Translations under genes and position numbers: made by a program
In this document: piece after piece, positions 10,143 to 19,079 of the stretch
How the letters are laid out: each line of letters starts with the position of its first letter
Numbering within the stretch: the first letter of the stretch is position 1
Assembly: GCF_004768785.1 (NCBI RefSeq)
Contig: NZ_SRMQ01000008.1
Coordinates: forward strand, 62,001 to 126,000
Length of the DNA stretch: 64,000 nt
Direction: 5' to 3'
Origin: Caproiciproducens galactitolivorans
GTDB lineage: Bacteria; Bacillota; Clostridia; Oscillospirales; Acutalibacteraceae
The notes under the pieces: generated by a model
Seen by the model: the letters and a program-made list of their open reading frames with translations, nothing else
Database searches by the model: none
What the model was told of the DNA's origin: nothing

Positions 10143-10483
10143 CAAAACCATCCTTAAAAACAGCTTTTCCTATACGTTGTCTATTATTTTACTATATTTG
10201 GCTCCATGATTTAATTAACAATATGTGAATTTTAAGAAATCAAAAGCAAAACTTGAAAAATAAATAGTTTAATTCTTAAATTCTTCTGATTTTTTAAACA
10301 TTGCACAAATGTAAGATGTTGATTTTGTGTATAATGTATGGTATTATAAAACTGTAAAAGAAATGACTGAACTGTTTAGATATGGAAAGAAATAAACAAA
10401 GATTGATTGTGTTTCTTGGATTTCCATGATATAATCTGCTCAAGAGCAGACCGTGATAAACAGTAATAACAGGAGGTAAGTAG
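10143..10483 (+). promoter_or_regulatory. Intergenic region with promoter for the 78-residue gene
   Basis: About 340 AT-rich bases between divergent genes. TTGTGT (10407-10412), 17 bases, TATAAT (10430-10435) is a good sigma-A promoter on the plus strand, about 50 bases before the start at 10484. I see no coding frame and no clear RNA structure in the rest. Confidence 0.6.
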
Positions 10484-10720
10484 ATGAAACTTTACGACAT
10501 TGACGTAGTGAAACTGATCGACCTTTTAGACAAGGCCAAAGGAAATGTATACCTCATTACAGAAGACGGCAATACGCTGAATCTGAAAAGCAAGCTCTGC
10601 CAGCTTTATGGCGTTCGTGCGCTCCTGGAAAGCGCGAAAAATTCAACCGTTTCCGCTGAGCTAAATGTAGAAAATCCGGAAGATGAATTAATGTTTATCA
10701 ACTACATGATGAGCAAATAA
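10484..10720 (+). CDS. Small conserved-looking protein, function unknown
   Basis: 78 residues with a strong RBS (GGAGG, seven bases before ATG) and its own promoter, so probably real although I recognise no family. It is acidic, with alternating strand and helix pattern: MKLYDIDVVKLIDLLDKAKG, a strand pair VYLITEDGNTLNLKS, a helix QLYGVRALLESAK, and a C-terminal part shaped like AELNVENPEDELMFINYM. No signal peptide or membrane segment. The helix-strand layout could belong to a small regulatory or antitoxin-like protein, but nothing in the context shows this. It is the only plus-strand gene in the first 40 kb. Confidence 0.7.
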   Translation: MKLYDIDVVKLIDLLDKAKGNVYLITEDGNTLNLKSKLCQLYGVRALLESAKNSTVSAELNVENPEDELMFINYMMSK

Positions 10721-10735
10721 ACTTCAGAACCGTCG

Positions 10736-10756
10736 CCCCGGCTATGCCGGGGTTTT
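10736..10756 (+). terminator. Terminator after the 78-residue gene
   Basis: Perfect seven-base-pair GC stem CCCCGGC/GCCGGGG with a three-base loop and four Ts. Confidence 0.85.
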
Positions 10757-10811
10757 CCTATGTAGTTTTAAAGCGCTCGGGGGCGCTTGTACTGTATGAA
10801 AGCTTTTTAAA

Positions 10812-10834
10812 CGCCCGGCTGTACCGGGCGTTTT
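10812..10834 (+). terminator. Second tandem hairpin terminator
   Basis: Stem CGCCCGG/CCGGGCG with a five-base loop and four Ts, 55 bases after the first terminator. A weaker stem (AAGCG...CGCTT, about 10770-10787) lies between them. Confidence 0.65.
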
Positions 10835-10854
10835 CGCACTATTTTCGCACTACA

Positions 10855-10898
10855 AGTAAAAGGACGGCCGCTGGTGATCCAGTAGCTGTCCTTTTACT
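10855..10898. terminator. Bidirectional terminator between the small gene and the chemoreceptor gene
   Basis: Fourteen-base-pair stem AGTAAAAGGACGGC / GCTGTCCTTTTACT with A-run and T-run flanks, so it can end transcripts from both sides. The chemoreceptor gene stops nine bases away. Confidence 0.85.
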
Positions 10899-10906
10899 AT
10901 TGTTTA

Positions 10907-12916
10907 CTATTCTTTTGATATTTGAAGGTCTGTCTTCAGTTCAAATTTGGCCACCCGTTCCTTTAGGAGATTAGCCTGAGCGGAAAGTTCTTCGGAGGAC
11001 GCGGCGCTTTCTTCCGCAGTAGCGGAATTCATCTGAACAACAGAAGAAATCTGCGAAACACCGGTATCAATCTGGGAAATGGAGCTTGCCTGCTCATTGG
11101 AAGCGTCCGCAATCTCCGTCACCAAGTTGTTGACATCCGTAAATTTCGCAACAATCAAGTTCAAAAGCTCCGCTGTTTTCGCCGCTATTTTTGTACCGTT
11201 CTCTACCGCGTTGACAGAATTATCAATCAATGTGGTCGTGTGCTTAGCAGCTTCCGCGCTCTTGCTTGCAAGGTTGCGAACCTCATCGGCCACAACAGCA
11301 AAACCCTTTCCGGCACTGCCCGCCCGGGCCGCTTCAACGGCGGCATTTAGTGACAAAATGTTGGTTTGGAAAGCGATGTCGTCAATCGTCTTAATAATCT
11401 TCGTAATCTCCATAGATGTATCGCGGATTTCCGTGATTGCCGCCATCATTTCGCCGATTGTCTCTTTGCCAATTTCCAGTTCTCTTTGCGCATCCTCTGC
11501 CAGTATTCTCGCGTTATTCGCGTTGTTGGCATTTAGTTTCACTTTCTGCGACACCTCGTCGATTGAGGCAGAAAGTTCTTCCAACGAACCGGCCTGTTCC
11601 GTTGCACCATTTGAAAGCGACTGGGCACCATTGGCAATTTCCTCTGCTCCTGTCGAAACCTGTATGGCGGCGGTTCCGATTTCCGAAAACGCAATATTCA
11701 GAGAGTCAATAATTTTAACTAGCGCTTTTTTAATTGGGGAAAAGTCGCCTACATAATCACGCGTAACATCTACTTTCAGATTTCCGTTTGATATTTCTGT
11801 TAAAACCTGCGATATCTCACTAACATATTCGCTCAGCCTTTGGGAGGTTTCTTTTGAGATGGCGGCCAGTTCCCCCAGTTCATCCTGCGTATCTACATGA
11901 ATATCGGAATTCAGGTTGCCGTTTCCCATCTCCTGAGAAAGCGTAACAATCTTATTAACCGGGGCAAGAGACCTGCGGATAATCAGAATGATAACAAATC
12001 CGATTATGAGAATACCGATTATACCAACCAGAGAAATCAAAAGGGTAAGCATGGAAACATCTTTTAATGCCTCGGATTTCCCAACAGTAAAATTACTGGT
12101 CCATTTACTCTCAATACCATCAATTTTTAAAGGCTGGCTTACTTTAAAAACAGAATTGTCTGCCTTCTCTGAATATTTTGTACCAGATTTTTTCTTATCC
12201 GCCGTATCGGAAACATAAACCGAACCGGTTGAAAGGATATAGTTATCCGATGTTGTGTAGCCACCTAAGTTATAATCTAGATTATTGATGGTGTCGGTTA
12301 AAATATCTGCAGTTACAACGCCTAAGAATTTTCCATTGCCGTCAACAATCGGACTGCTGATTGTAATAAGCCACACGGTATTCCCATTTGAAAGCTTATA
12401 GGTATACGGTTCCGTAATATGCGCTTTGCCGGTTTGCTTCGAAACAGCGTAATATTCCCCGTCCTTATATGTATCATAATCATCGGCTACATCCAATCTC
12501 TTGGTGTTTCCGTCTCGGTATTCATAGTACGACCTGCCACTCGGCGTATTTTCAAATAAAGAATTCGGTTCTAATGCGATATAAGCGGAAAAGATACGTT
12601 CATCGTCCAAATAGGAAGCCAAGTCCTTCCGGATAAGTTGATCCCTAAGACCAGCATCCAACGTTTTATATTGGTAAACCTGTTTTGAAAATGTACTCGC
12701 AACGGTCTTTAGATTATTCAGGTAACCCGATGCCAGATAGGCGTTGTTTTCCGCAACCGCATTGATATTGTTCATCACAGACCTTTGTTGTAAATTTGTT
12801 AGATAAATATTTAGAAAAACACAGATAAATACAATCATAACAGCAATTGCGAAAACAACTTTTAAGGGAATTTTAAATGCTAATTTTCTTGTAATTTTTT
12901 TACTCGCACTCACCAT
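10907..12916 (-). CDS. Methyl-accepting chemotaxis protein (dCache type)
   Basis: 669 residues. Membrane segment at ~18-40, an extracellular ligand-binding Cache domain (~45-285), a second membrane segment (~288-315), a HAMP linker (~315-370), and a cytoplasmic signalling domain whose hairpin tip reads FQTNILSLNAAVEAARAG, the CheA/CheW contact region. It should sense a small ligand outside the cell and control flagellar rotation or a related output. No C-terminal CheR/CheB-tethering pentapeptide is visible. No other chemotaxis or flagellar gene is in the window, so it is an orphan receptor locally. RBS AGAAGGAAGG before ATG. Confidence 0.93.
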   Translation of the reverse strand: MVSASKKITRKLAFKIPLKVVFAIAVMIVFICVFLNIYLTNLQQRSVMNNINAVAENNAYLASGYLNNLKTVASTFSKQVYQYKTLDAGLRDQLIRKDLASYLDDERIFSAYIALEPNSLFENTPSGRSYYEYRDGNTKRLDVADDYDTYKDGEYYAVSKQTGKAHITEPYTYKLSNGNTVWLITISSPIVDGNGKFLGVVTADILTDTINNLDYNLGGYTTSDNYILSTGSVYVSDTADKKKSGTKYSEKADNSVFKVSQPLKIDGIESKWTSNFTVGKSEALKDVSMLTLLISLVGIIGILIIGFVIILIIRRSLAPVNKIVTLSQEMGNGNLNSDIHVDTQDELGELAAISKETSQRLSEYVSEISQVLTEISNGNLKVDVTRDYVGDFSPIKKALVKIIDSLNIAFSEIGTAAIQVSTGAEEIANGAQSLSNGATEQAGSLEELSASIDEVSQKVKLNANNANNARILAEDAQRELEIGKETIGEMMAAITEIRDTSMEITKIIKTIDDIAFQTNILSLNAAVEAARAGSAGKGFAVVADEVRNLASKSAEAAKHTTTLIDNSVNAVENGTKIAAKTAELLNLIVAKFTDVNNLVTEIADASNEQASSISQIDTGVSQISSVVQMNSATAEESAASSEELSAQANLLKERVAKFELKTDLQISKE

Positions 12917-13175
12917 AAATTTCCTTCCTTCTAATAATATTTGTTAGTAATTATTATATATTGTCGAGTTGTAAAATTGATTCTGTATAAAATATAATCT
13001 TAAAATATTATCTAAGATCAACAAAATTGCTATATTTTTGTCTGAATTGAAGATTAATGTTATAATTTTAACAGAAAGTTTCTTCAATTTTATACAGTTA
13101 TTGTTTAAAAATATACGGAAAATACATCGCAACTTTGCCATGCTTAAAAAAGCATTCCAATCGAATTTGCTAAAC

Positions 13176-13214
13176 AAAAAGCGCCGCCGTAGAAAAATAC
13201 GGCAACGCTTTTTT
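13176..13214. terminator. Terminator of mreB
   Basis: Stem AAAAAGCG..GCCGTA / TACGGC..CGCTTTTTT with two mismatched bases inside and a T-run in both directions. It lies 14 bases after the mreB stop. The rest of 12917-13227 is AT-rich with no gene seen. Confidence 0.8.
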
Positions 13215-13227
13215 GAAGTTTTTGATT

Positions 13228-14253
13228 TTAGTACGCCGCGCTCAGCGGATTTAAAATGCCATAGCCCTTATTCTGTATATCATCAATAAATTGAATTGCT
13301 TTGCCGGCACCCAATGCCACACAAATCTGCGAATCCTGCGCAATATGAACCGGCATTTTCGCTTTTTTTGAAATCAGCGTATCGAACCCGGAAAGTTGCG
13401 CCGATCCGCCCGTTAAAATAATTCCGTCGGAATAAACATCGCCCATAAGTTCCGGAGGTGTTTTTTCAAGCATTTCCTGTATGGTGCGGACAATCTGCAT
13501 CGCCGGTTCAATTAAAGCTTCCAGCATCTCGTCGCAGCTGATATCGGCCCACTGCGGCAAACCGTTCATCGCGTTACGCCCTTTTACTCTGTGGGAAACC
13601 AGCTCCTTTCTCGGGTAAACACAGCCAATCGCAATCTTCGCATCCTCCGCTGTACGATGCCCGATAATCAGATTATATTTTTTGCGGATATATTTTATAA
13701 CCGCCTCATCAAACGCATTTCCCGCAACCTTAATGGATCTGGAGATCGCAATTCCGCTCAGCGACAGCACCGCCATATCCGTCGTGCCGCCACCGATGTC
13801 AACAATCAGGGTGCCGTGCGGGGTCGCGATATTTACCCCGGCGCCTAGTGCGGCCGCCACGGGTTCTTCAATCAAACAGATTTTGCGGACACCCGCCGCA
13901 CTAATCGCATCCACTACCGCGCGTTTTTCAACTTCCGTAATCTGGCAGGGAACGCTTACAACAACGCGGGGCATAAAAACCTTGCTACCGCTGATTTTCT
14001 TTAAATAAGTACTTATTAAATGCTGCGCCAAATCAAAATTTGAAATAACCCCGTTGCAAAGCGGATGGACAACGTCAATTTTATCGGACGTTCTTCCCAC
14101 CATTTTATATGCTTCCATTCCGGTAGCAACAACTTCATCCGTTTCCACATTTACGGCAACAATTGCCGGTTCATTAAGTATAATCCCTTTGCCGTCAAGA
14201 TAAATTTTGACAGTCGATGTACCCAAATCGATCGCTATATCTGTTCCCAGCAC
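13228..14253 (-). CDS. mreB: Rod-shape protein MreB/Mbl
   Basis: 341-residue bacterial actin that polymerises under the membrane and guides lateral wall synthesis. The actin-fold ATP-binding motifs are present: phosphate 1 IAIDLGTSTVKIYL near the start, phosphate 2 LIVDIGGGTTDMAV, and the adenosine motif GIILTGGSAQLSGFD. It stands alone without mreC/mreD, so it could be the Mbl or MreBH type; sequence alone does not decide. A good promoter (TTGAAA-N17-TATAAT, 14284-14312) lies upstream. Confidence 0.92.
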   Translation of the reverse strand: MLGTDIAIDLGTSTVKIYLDGKGIILNEPAIVAVNVETDEVVATGMEAYKMVGRTSDKIDVVHPLCNGVISNFDLAQHLISTYLKKISGSKVFMPRVVVSVPCQITEVEKRAVVDAISAAGVRKICLIEEPVAAALGAGVNIATPHGTLIVDIGGGTTDMAVLSLSGIAISRSIKVAGNAFDEAVIKYIRKKYNLIIGHRTAEDAKIAIGCVYPRKELVSHRVKGRNAMNGLPQWADISCDEMLEALIEPAMQIVRTIQEMLEKTPPELMGDVYSDGIILTGGSAQLSGFDTLISKKAKMPVHIAQDSQICVALGAGKAIQFIDDIQNKGYGILNPLSAAY

Positions 14254-14283
14254 ACAACCACATCCAATCTTAATTTCCCAATT

Positions 14284-14312
14284 ATTATATTACAGAATAG
14301 ATGATATTTCAA
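14284..14312 (-). promoter_or_regulatory. mreB promoter
   Basis: On the minus strand TTGAAA, 17 bases, TATAAT, about 30 bases before the mreB start; sigma-A type. Confidence 0.65.
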
Positions 14313-14316
14313 CTTT

Positions 14317-14985
14317 TTAAAGCGGCACTTGGGCAACTGCGGCACAGGCAACAAATTCCGCGCCGCCTTGGTAAAGTGTTTCGGCGCATTCGCTCAGCGT
14401 TGCCCCCGTCGTTACAATATCATCGATCAAAAGAATCTTTTTCCCTGCTATTTTTTCCTTGTTTATTACTTGGTAAACACCCAAAACATTTGTCCGGCGT
14501 TCTTTTTCCGTCAATTTATGCTGTTCTCTGTTCTCTTTGATTTTTATTAAACATTCATTATATGGAAGAAATGCGCATTTGGAAATTGCCTTTGCCAGCA
14601 GTTCGGATTGGTTGTAGCCTCTTCCCTGTTTTCTTTTTGGAGAAATCGGCACAGAGGTAAGAAAGTCAAACGAAATTTCCGGAAATTGTTTCTGTACCAG
14701 CGCCGCCATGGTTTCCGCGTAAACATCCGCGAAGTCCCGGCGACCATAAAACTTAAACTGAATGAGGGAAACCCGGATTTTATATTCGTATGCAAAAGGG
14801 GATACACAAAAAACAGTTTTCCCTAAATTCGGTAAAACCATGCGTTTCGTTAGATTGAGCGTTTTGATTTCTTTGGAGCATTTTCCGCAGGCTTTTTCTC
14901 CGGATAAAATGACTTCACCGCAAAAAGCGCATCTCGGGGGAAAAATCATATTCAAAACTGCGGCAAATATCCCTTTATTCTTCAT
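14317..14985 (-). CDS. comF: ComF family phosphoribosyltransferase-like protein
   Basis: 222 residues. An N-terminal four-cysteine zinc site (CAFC near 18-21 and CGKC near 34-37) and a PRTase core with the PRPP-binding motif ILLIDDIVTTGATL near residue 185. ComF in competent bacteria helps bring single-stranded DNA to the cytoplasm; in non-competent species its role is open. It overlaps the 3' end of recD2 by 11 bases and has AAGGAG before its ATG, so both are one transcript. Confidence 0.88.
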   Translation of the reverse strand: MKNKGIFAAVLNMIFPPRCAFCGEVILSGEKACGKCSKEIKTLNLTKRMVLPNLGKTVFCVSPFAYEYKIRVSLIQFKFYGRRDFADVYAETMAALVQKQFPEISFDFLTSVPISPKRKQGRGYNQSELLAKAISKCAFLPYNECLIKIKENREQHKLTEKERRTNVLGVYQVINKEKIAGKKILLIDDIVTTGATLSECAETLYQGGAEFVACAAVAQVPL

Positions 14986-17191
14986 TTTCCGCTCCTTGCG
15001 TTAAAAAATAGGAGAGTCCGGTATACCGGCGCGTTTTTTTATTATTGTTGACCATCGCCTGAATTGTCCTTTGCGTTCCTACAAGGATGAGCAGCGATTT
15101 TGCCCGTGTAATTGCCGTATAAAGCAGATTGCGGTAAGAAAGCTGCGGAGCGCCTGGATACATAGGTATCACCACTGCCGGGAATTCGTTTCCCTGGCTC
15201 TTGTGGACAGTCATCGCATAAGCAAGCTCCAATTCCGCCGCGGTTTCCAGTTCGTACAGGACGACACGGTCATCCATCTGCACCGTTAAAGTGGAAGCTC
15301 TTCGGTCAATCGAGCAAAGGATTCCCAGATCGCCGTTAAAAACGCCCTCGCCCAAAGAACCATCCGATTTTGACCATGAAAGATTATAATTGTTCTTTAC
15401 CTGCATCACCTTATCGCCTTCGCGGAAAAGCACCCCGTTAATGTTGATTTCCCGTTTGGAAGGATCCGGCGGATTTACCGCCGTCTGAATTCGCCTGTTC
15501 AGTTCCATAGTACCAAGTTTCCCTTTGCGTCCGGGGGAAAGCACCTGAATATCGGTCAGAGGCGAATATCCGTAGCTGGCGGGCAGCCGTACCGCGCACA
15601 GCTCAACAATTGTCCTTTGGATTTCAGAAGGGTCATTGCTCGGCAGAAAGAAAAAGTCGCTGCTGTGGACCGCAAGTTCCGGCATCTGCCCTTTTACAAT
15701 TCGGTGCGCGTTCGTGATAATCAGGCTTTGCATGGACTGCCTGAAAATCCGGTCAAGCTGTACAACGGGAAACAAATCTGTTGCTATTAAATCCCCCAAA
15801 ACATTGCCCGGCCCAACGGAAAGAAGCTGATCGCAGTCGCCAACCATGATCATACGGCATCCAAGCGGCAAGGCGCGCAGAACCGCCTCTAACAAATTTG
15901 CGTCCACCATCGACAGCTCGTCTATAACCAGAGCATCACATTGCAAAAGATTTTTCTCATTCTTGGCAAAGACGGGAAGGTCGTTCTCGTCCCATTCCAC
16001 CTGAAGCATACGGTGAATGGTTTTTGCCTCCTGCCCGGTCAGCTCCGACATACGCTTTGCGGCGCGTCCGGTCGGAGCCGCTAGCAAGACTTTTTCTCCC
16101 TTTTCTTCCAGTATCTTAATGATTGCGTTTAAGGTCGTTGTCTTTCCGGTTCCGGGACCTCCGGTTAAAATCAGAATTCCCTTTAACAGCGCTTCCTTGA
16201 TCGCCTGCTTCTGCCTCTCCGCGTAGCGGATTTGTAATGTTTCTTCAATGGCGGAAATTGAATCGTCAACCCCAACAATGGATTGCGCGGGATAGCGAAG
16301 CATCATTTTGAGTCGCCCGGCACAATACACCTCGGAGCGATACATCTGCGGCGTGAAAATATATTCTCTGCCATTGAAAGCAGCGAAGGCAACCGAAGCT
16401 TCCGACTTCAACTCCTCCAGCGTTTCCGTAACCAGTTCCACCTCGATTTCAAGCAGCCTTGCGGCAGTCTTCAACAGCTTGTCCGCCGGCAGGCAAGTGT
16501 GCCCGTTCCCAATATTATGTTTTAAAACATACAGAATTCCTGCCCTAATCCTACAGTTATCGTCCTGCGGGCGTTCCAGCGAAGCAGCGATTTCATCCGC
16601 CCGCCCGAAATCGATTCCAATACCGTCCCGGCACAGGCAATAAGGATCCTCCCGCACGCGTTCCGCCGACTCCGGGCCATAATATTTCCAAACCCGTATG
16701 GATTCCTCCGGGGATATGCCGTAGCTTCCAAGATACAGCATCATTTCCTTAATGCCGTGTGTTCTCTGGAATTCGTCGCTTATTTTCTGCGCCTTAGCTT
16801 TTGTGATCCCCTTAATTTCACAAAGGCGCTCCGGATCCTTTTCAATGATCTCCAACGCGTTCATCCCGAATGCATCCACAATTTTGCCGGCCGTTTTCGG
16901 CCCGATCCCTTTAATCACGCCGGAGGCAAGATATTTGAGCAAGGCAACCGTTGTGGCCGGTTTTGAAAGTTCAAAGGCTTCCACCTTAAACTGCGTACCG
17001 TAAGTGGGACTGTTTATCCAGTTTCCAATCACCCGCAATTCCTCTCCGACACTTACAAGCGGCATTGAACCCACTACGGTAACAAGCTCTTCCCCGTTAT
17101 TCATTTCAATGATTGCATATCCATTACTCTCATTTTTAAAAATGACCTGCTCCACGGAGCCGGTCATTTCCAGCAGGCTTTCGCTTTTCAT
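14975..17191 (-). CDS. recD2: ATP-dependent 5'-3' DNA helicase RecD2
   Basis: 738 residues, standard for RecD2, the long RecD form found in bacteria without RecBC. An N-terminal OB-like region and helix-hairpin-helix repeats (SGVIKGIGPKTAGKI, LCEIKGITKAKAQKI at ~90-140) come before a superfamily 1B helicase core: Walker A GGPGTGKT at 344-351, DELSM Walker B, and a C-terminal motif VI AYAMTVHKSQGNEFPAVV. It likely acts in DNA repair. RBS GAGGGAG before ATG. It forms an operon with comF. Confidence 0.93.
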   Translation of the reverse strand: MKSESLLEMTGSVEQVIFKNESNGYAIIEMNNGEELVTVVGSMPLVSVGEELRVIGNWINSPTYGTQFKVEAFELSKPATTVALLKYLASGVIKGIGPKTAGKIVDAFGMNALEIIEKDPERLCEIKGITKAKAQKISDEFQRTHGIKEMMLYLGSYGISPEESIRVWKYYGPESAERVREDPYCLCRDGIGIDFGRADEIAASLERPQDDNCRIRAGILYVLKHNIGNGHTCLPADKLLKTAARLLEIEVELVTETLEELKSEASVAFAAFNGREYIFTPQMYRSEVYCAGRLKMMLRYPAQSIVGVDDSISAIEETLQIRYAERQKQAIKEALLKGILILTGGPGTGKTTTLNAIIKILEEKGEKVLLAAPTGRAAKRMSELTGQEAKTIHRMLQVEWDENDLPVFAKNEKNLLQCDALVIDELSMVDANLLEAVLRALPLGCRMIMVGDCDQLLSVGPGNVLGDLIATDLFPVVQLDRIFRQSMQSLIITNAHRIVKGQMPELAVHSSDFFFLPSNDPSEIQRTIVELCAVRLPASYGYSPLTDIQVLSPGRKGKLGTMELNRRIQTAVNPPDPSKREININGVLFREGDKVMQVKNNYNLSWSKSDGSLGEGVFNGDLGILCSIDRRASTLTVQMDDRVVLYELETAAELELAYAMTVHKSQGNEFPAVVIPMYPGAPQLSYRNLLYTAITRAKSLLILVGTQRTIQAMVNNNKKTRRYTGLSYFLTQGAENEE

Positions 17192-17254
17192 GAAACTCCC
17201 TCAGTTTATCATCCTTATAAACCCAGTATAATACATAGGATATGTATTTGCAAA

Positions 17255-17593
17255 TTATTGTTCAAGAATATTCACCAATTCCTCCGGTTTACAGACTACC
17301 ACCCCGGGATTCCGGTGCGCTATAATTGCACATATTTTTCTGGTTTCTTCATCCATCCCTCTATCCAGACAAATCAGCATTTTTTCTTCGCCATGAACCC
17401 ATTTCAGTTTTTCAATGCCACTCTCCAGAAGCAGCTCCGCTTCCTCATCATGCCCCTCAATGGAAAGAACAAGATAAAGCTTTCCCTTATGATGCGGCGT
17501 GCGCAAGGACCACGAAATAAAGCTTCGAATGATTTCGACCGCCCCAAGGATCGCCAAAAACACAAAAAACAGTCTTGCTATGATTTCAAGCAT
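17255..17593 (-). CDS. Small membrane-anchored protein of unknown function
   Basis: 112 residues. One N-terminal membrane segment (~5-25) with a short outside part, then a soluble alpha/beta domain of about 80 residues (LYLVLSIEGHDEEAELLLESGIEKL, MLICLDRGMDEETRKIC, GVVVCKPEELVNIL) that reads like a Rossmann-type half domain. I do not recognise the family. Its only RBS (GAGGTGA, six bases before ATG) is inside the 3' arm of the metK terminator hairpin, so its translation should be low unless that hairpin opens or transcription starts within it. The first bases of the gene touch the hairpin. Confidence 0.7.
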   Translation of the reverse strand: MLEIIARLFFVFLAILGAVEIIRSFISWSLRTPHHKGKLYLVLSIEGHDEEAELLLESGIEKLKWVHGEEKMLICLDRGMDEETRKICAIIAHRNPGVVVCKPEELVNILEQ

Positions 17594-17595
17594 AA

Positions 17596-17634
17596 AAAAT
17601 CACCTCATTACAGTTTATGTAATGAGGTGATTTT
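17596..17634 (-). terminator. metK terminator; also buries the next gene's RBS
   Basis: Perfect 17-base-pair stem AAAATCACCTCATTACA / TGTAATGAGGTGATTTT with a five-base loop, ending in T-runs both ways. On the minus strand it follows metK by eight bases. Its 3' arm holds the GAGGTGA ribosome-binding site of the gene starting at 17593. Confidence 0.85.
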
Positions 17635-17642
17635 GTGCTCTT

Positions 17643-18827
17643 TTATTTTGCCAAAGCTGCTTTTAATGCGTCCACTTTGTCCCGTTTTTCCCAGGAAACA
17701 TGCTGGTCCTCGCGGCCCATATGCCCATAATTGGAGACAGAGCGGTAAATCGGGCGCCGAAGATCCAGGTCACGGATAATCGCAGTCGGGCGAAGGTCAA
17801 ACACCTTGGAAACGGCAGCCGCGAGCTCATCGTCGCCGTACTTTGATGTTCCGAAGGTATCGACCATAATGGAGACCGGTCTGGCTACTCCGATCGCATA
17901 GGCAAGCTGAATTTCGCATTTCCTGGCTAAGCCGGCCGCAACCACGTTTTTCGCGGCATAGCGTGCAGCATAAGCCGCTGAACGGTCGACCTTCGTCGGA
18001 TCCTTCCCGGAAAAAGCACCGCCGCCGTGTCTTCCATAGCCGCCGTAGGTATCAACGATAATTTTCCTTCCGGTCAGCCCGCTGTCGCCTACCGGCCCGC
18101 CGATTACAAAACGCCCGGTGGGGTTGACGAAGAATTTCGTTTTACTGTCAAGCCATTTATCGGGAATAATCGGCTTGATGACTTTTTCAATAATATCCCT
18201 TCGGATTTGCTCAAGCGAAACGTCCGGGTCATGCTGGGTAGATACAACAACGGTATCCACACGCACGGGCTCGTCCCCTTCATATTCAACCGTCACCTGC
18301 GTCTTGCCGTCGGGTCTTAAATACGAAAGGATTTTTTCTTTACGTACTTCACTCAGACGCTTAGAAAGCTTGTGCGCAAGCGATATGGCTAGCGGCATCA
18401 ATTCCGGCGTTTCATCGCAGGCATATCCGAACATCATTCCCTGGTCGCCCGCGCCAATTAAGTCGTTTTCATCGGTCGCGCCCTGCTTTGCTTCCAAAGA
18501 CTGATTTACACCCATCGCAATATCGGGCGACTGAACGTCGATGGATGTAATAACGCCGCACGTATTCCCGTCAAATCCGTAATCCGGATTATCATAACCG
18601 ATATCCTTTACAACCTGACGCGCGATCGAAGGGATATCCACATAGCATTCCGTGGAAATCTCCCCCATCACATGAATCACACCGGTTGTGGCGGTAACTT
18701 CGCAGGCTACATGAGCCTGTGGGTCCTGAGCAAGAATCTCATCCAGCACAGCGTCGGCAATCTGATCGCACAACTTATCCGGATGTCCTTCCGTAACCGA
18801 TTCGGAAGTAAAAAAATGTCTTGACAT
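17643..18827 (-). CDS. metK: S-adenosylmethionine synthetase
   Basis: 394 residues. Makes SAM from methionine and ATP. The N-terminal GHPDKLCDQ (ATP site), the [12 protein letters not shown] loop and the C-terminal [19 protein letters not shown] methionine/phosphate-binding motif are all present. I chose the ATG at 18827: AGGAGG is nine bases upstream, and the ATG two codons earlier is too close to it. The transcript begins with a SAM-I riboswitch and its terminator, so expression falls when SAM is high. Confidence 0.97.
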   Translation of the reverse strand: MSRHFFTSESVTEGHPDKLCDQIADAVLDEILAQDPQAHVACEVTATTGVIHVMGEISTECYVDIPSIARQVVKDIGYDNPDYGFDGNTCGVITSIDVQSPDIAMGVNQSLEAKQGATDENDLIGAGDQGMMFGYACDETPELMPLAISLAHKLSKRLSEVRKEKILSYLRPDGKTQVTVEYEGDEPVRVDTVVVSTQHDPDVSLEQIRRDIIEKVIKPIIPDKWLDSKTKFFVNPTGRFVIGGPVGDSGLTGRKIIVDTYGGYGRHGGGAFSGKDPTKVDRSAAYAARYAAKNVVAAGLARKCEIQLAYAIGVARPVSIMVDTFGTSKYGDDELAAAVSKVFDLRPTAIIRDLDLRRPIYRSVSNYGHMGREDQHVSWEKRDKVDALKAALAK

Positions 18828-18865
18828 AATCATATTCCTCCTATATTAACACTAGCCGGTAAAAA

Positions 18866-18896
18866 GAAAACACCGTTCGCAAAGTCCGAACGGTGT
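18866..18896 (-). terminator. Regulated terminator of the SAM-I riboswitch
   Basis: Stem ACACCGTTCG/CGAACGGTGT (plus-strand view) followed on the minus strand by TTTTCTTTTT, directly downstream of the aptamer and before metK. It is the expression platform: SAM binding favours this hairpin. Confidence 0.85.
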
Positions 18897-18903
18897 ATAT
18901 TAT

Positions 18904-19000
18904 TACCTCATCTTTCGGCTTTACCGCAGGATTTGGCACCTTACACATTGTAGGTTGCCGGACATCATAGGGCCTGTTCCCTCCGTCACTCTTGATAAGG
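18904..19000 (-). promoter_or_regulatory. SAM-I (S-box) riboswitch aptamer
   Basis: On the minus strand it opens CTTATCAAGAGTGACGGAGG, continues with ...AACAGGCCCTATGATGTC, CGGCAACC, GGTGCCAAATCCTGC and closes AAGATGAG. These are the invariant S-box pieces: P1, the kink-turn, the pseudoknot loop and the P3 core. It controls metK. Confidence 0.95.
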
Positions 19001-19024
19001 GGGCATATTTAGTTTTACAACAGG

Positions 19025-19053
19025 ATTATAACATATACATGAATAATTGTAAA
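19025..19053 (-). promoter_or_regulatory. metK promoter
   Basis: Minus strand TTTACA, 17 bases, TATAAT, placing the transcript start just ahead of the riboswitch. Confidence 0.7.
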
Positions 19054-19079
19054 GAGCGGATTTGAAAGAAAACGATGGG

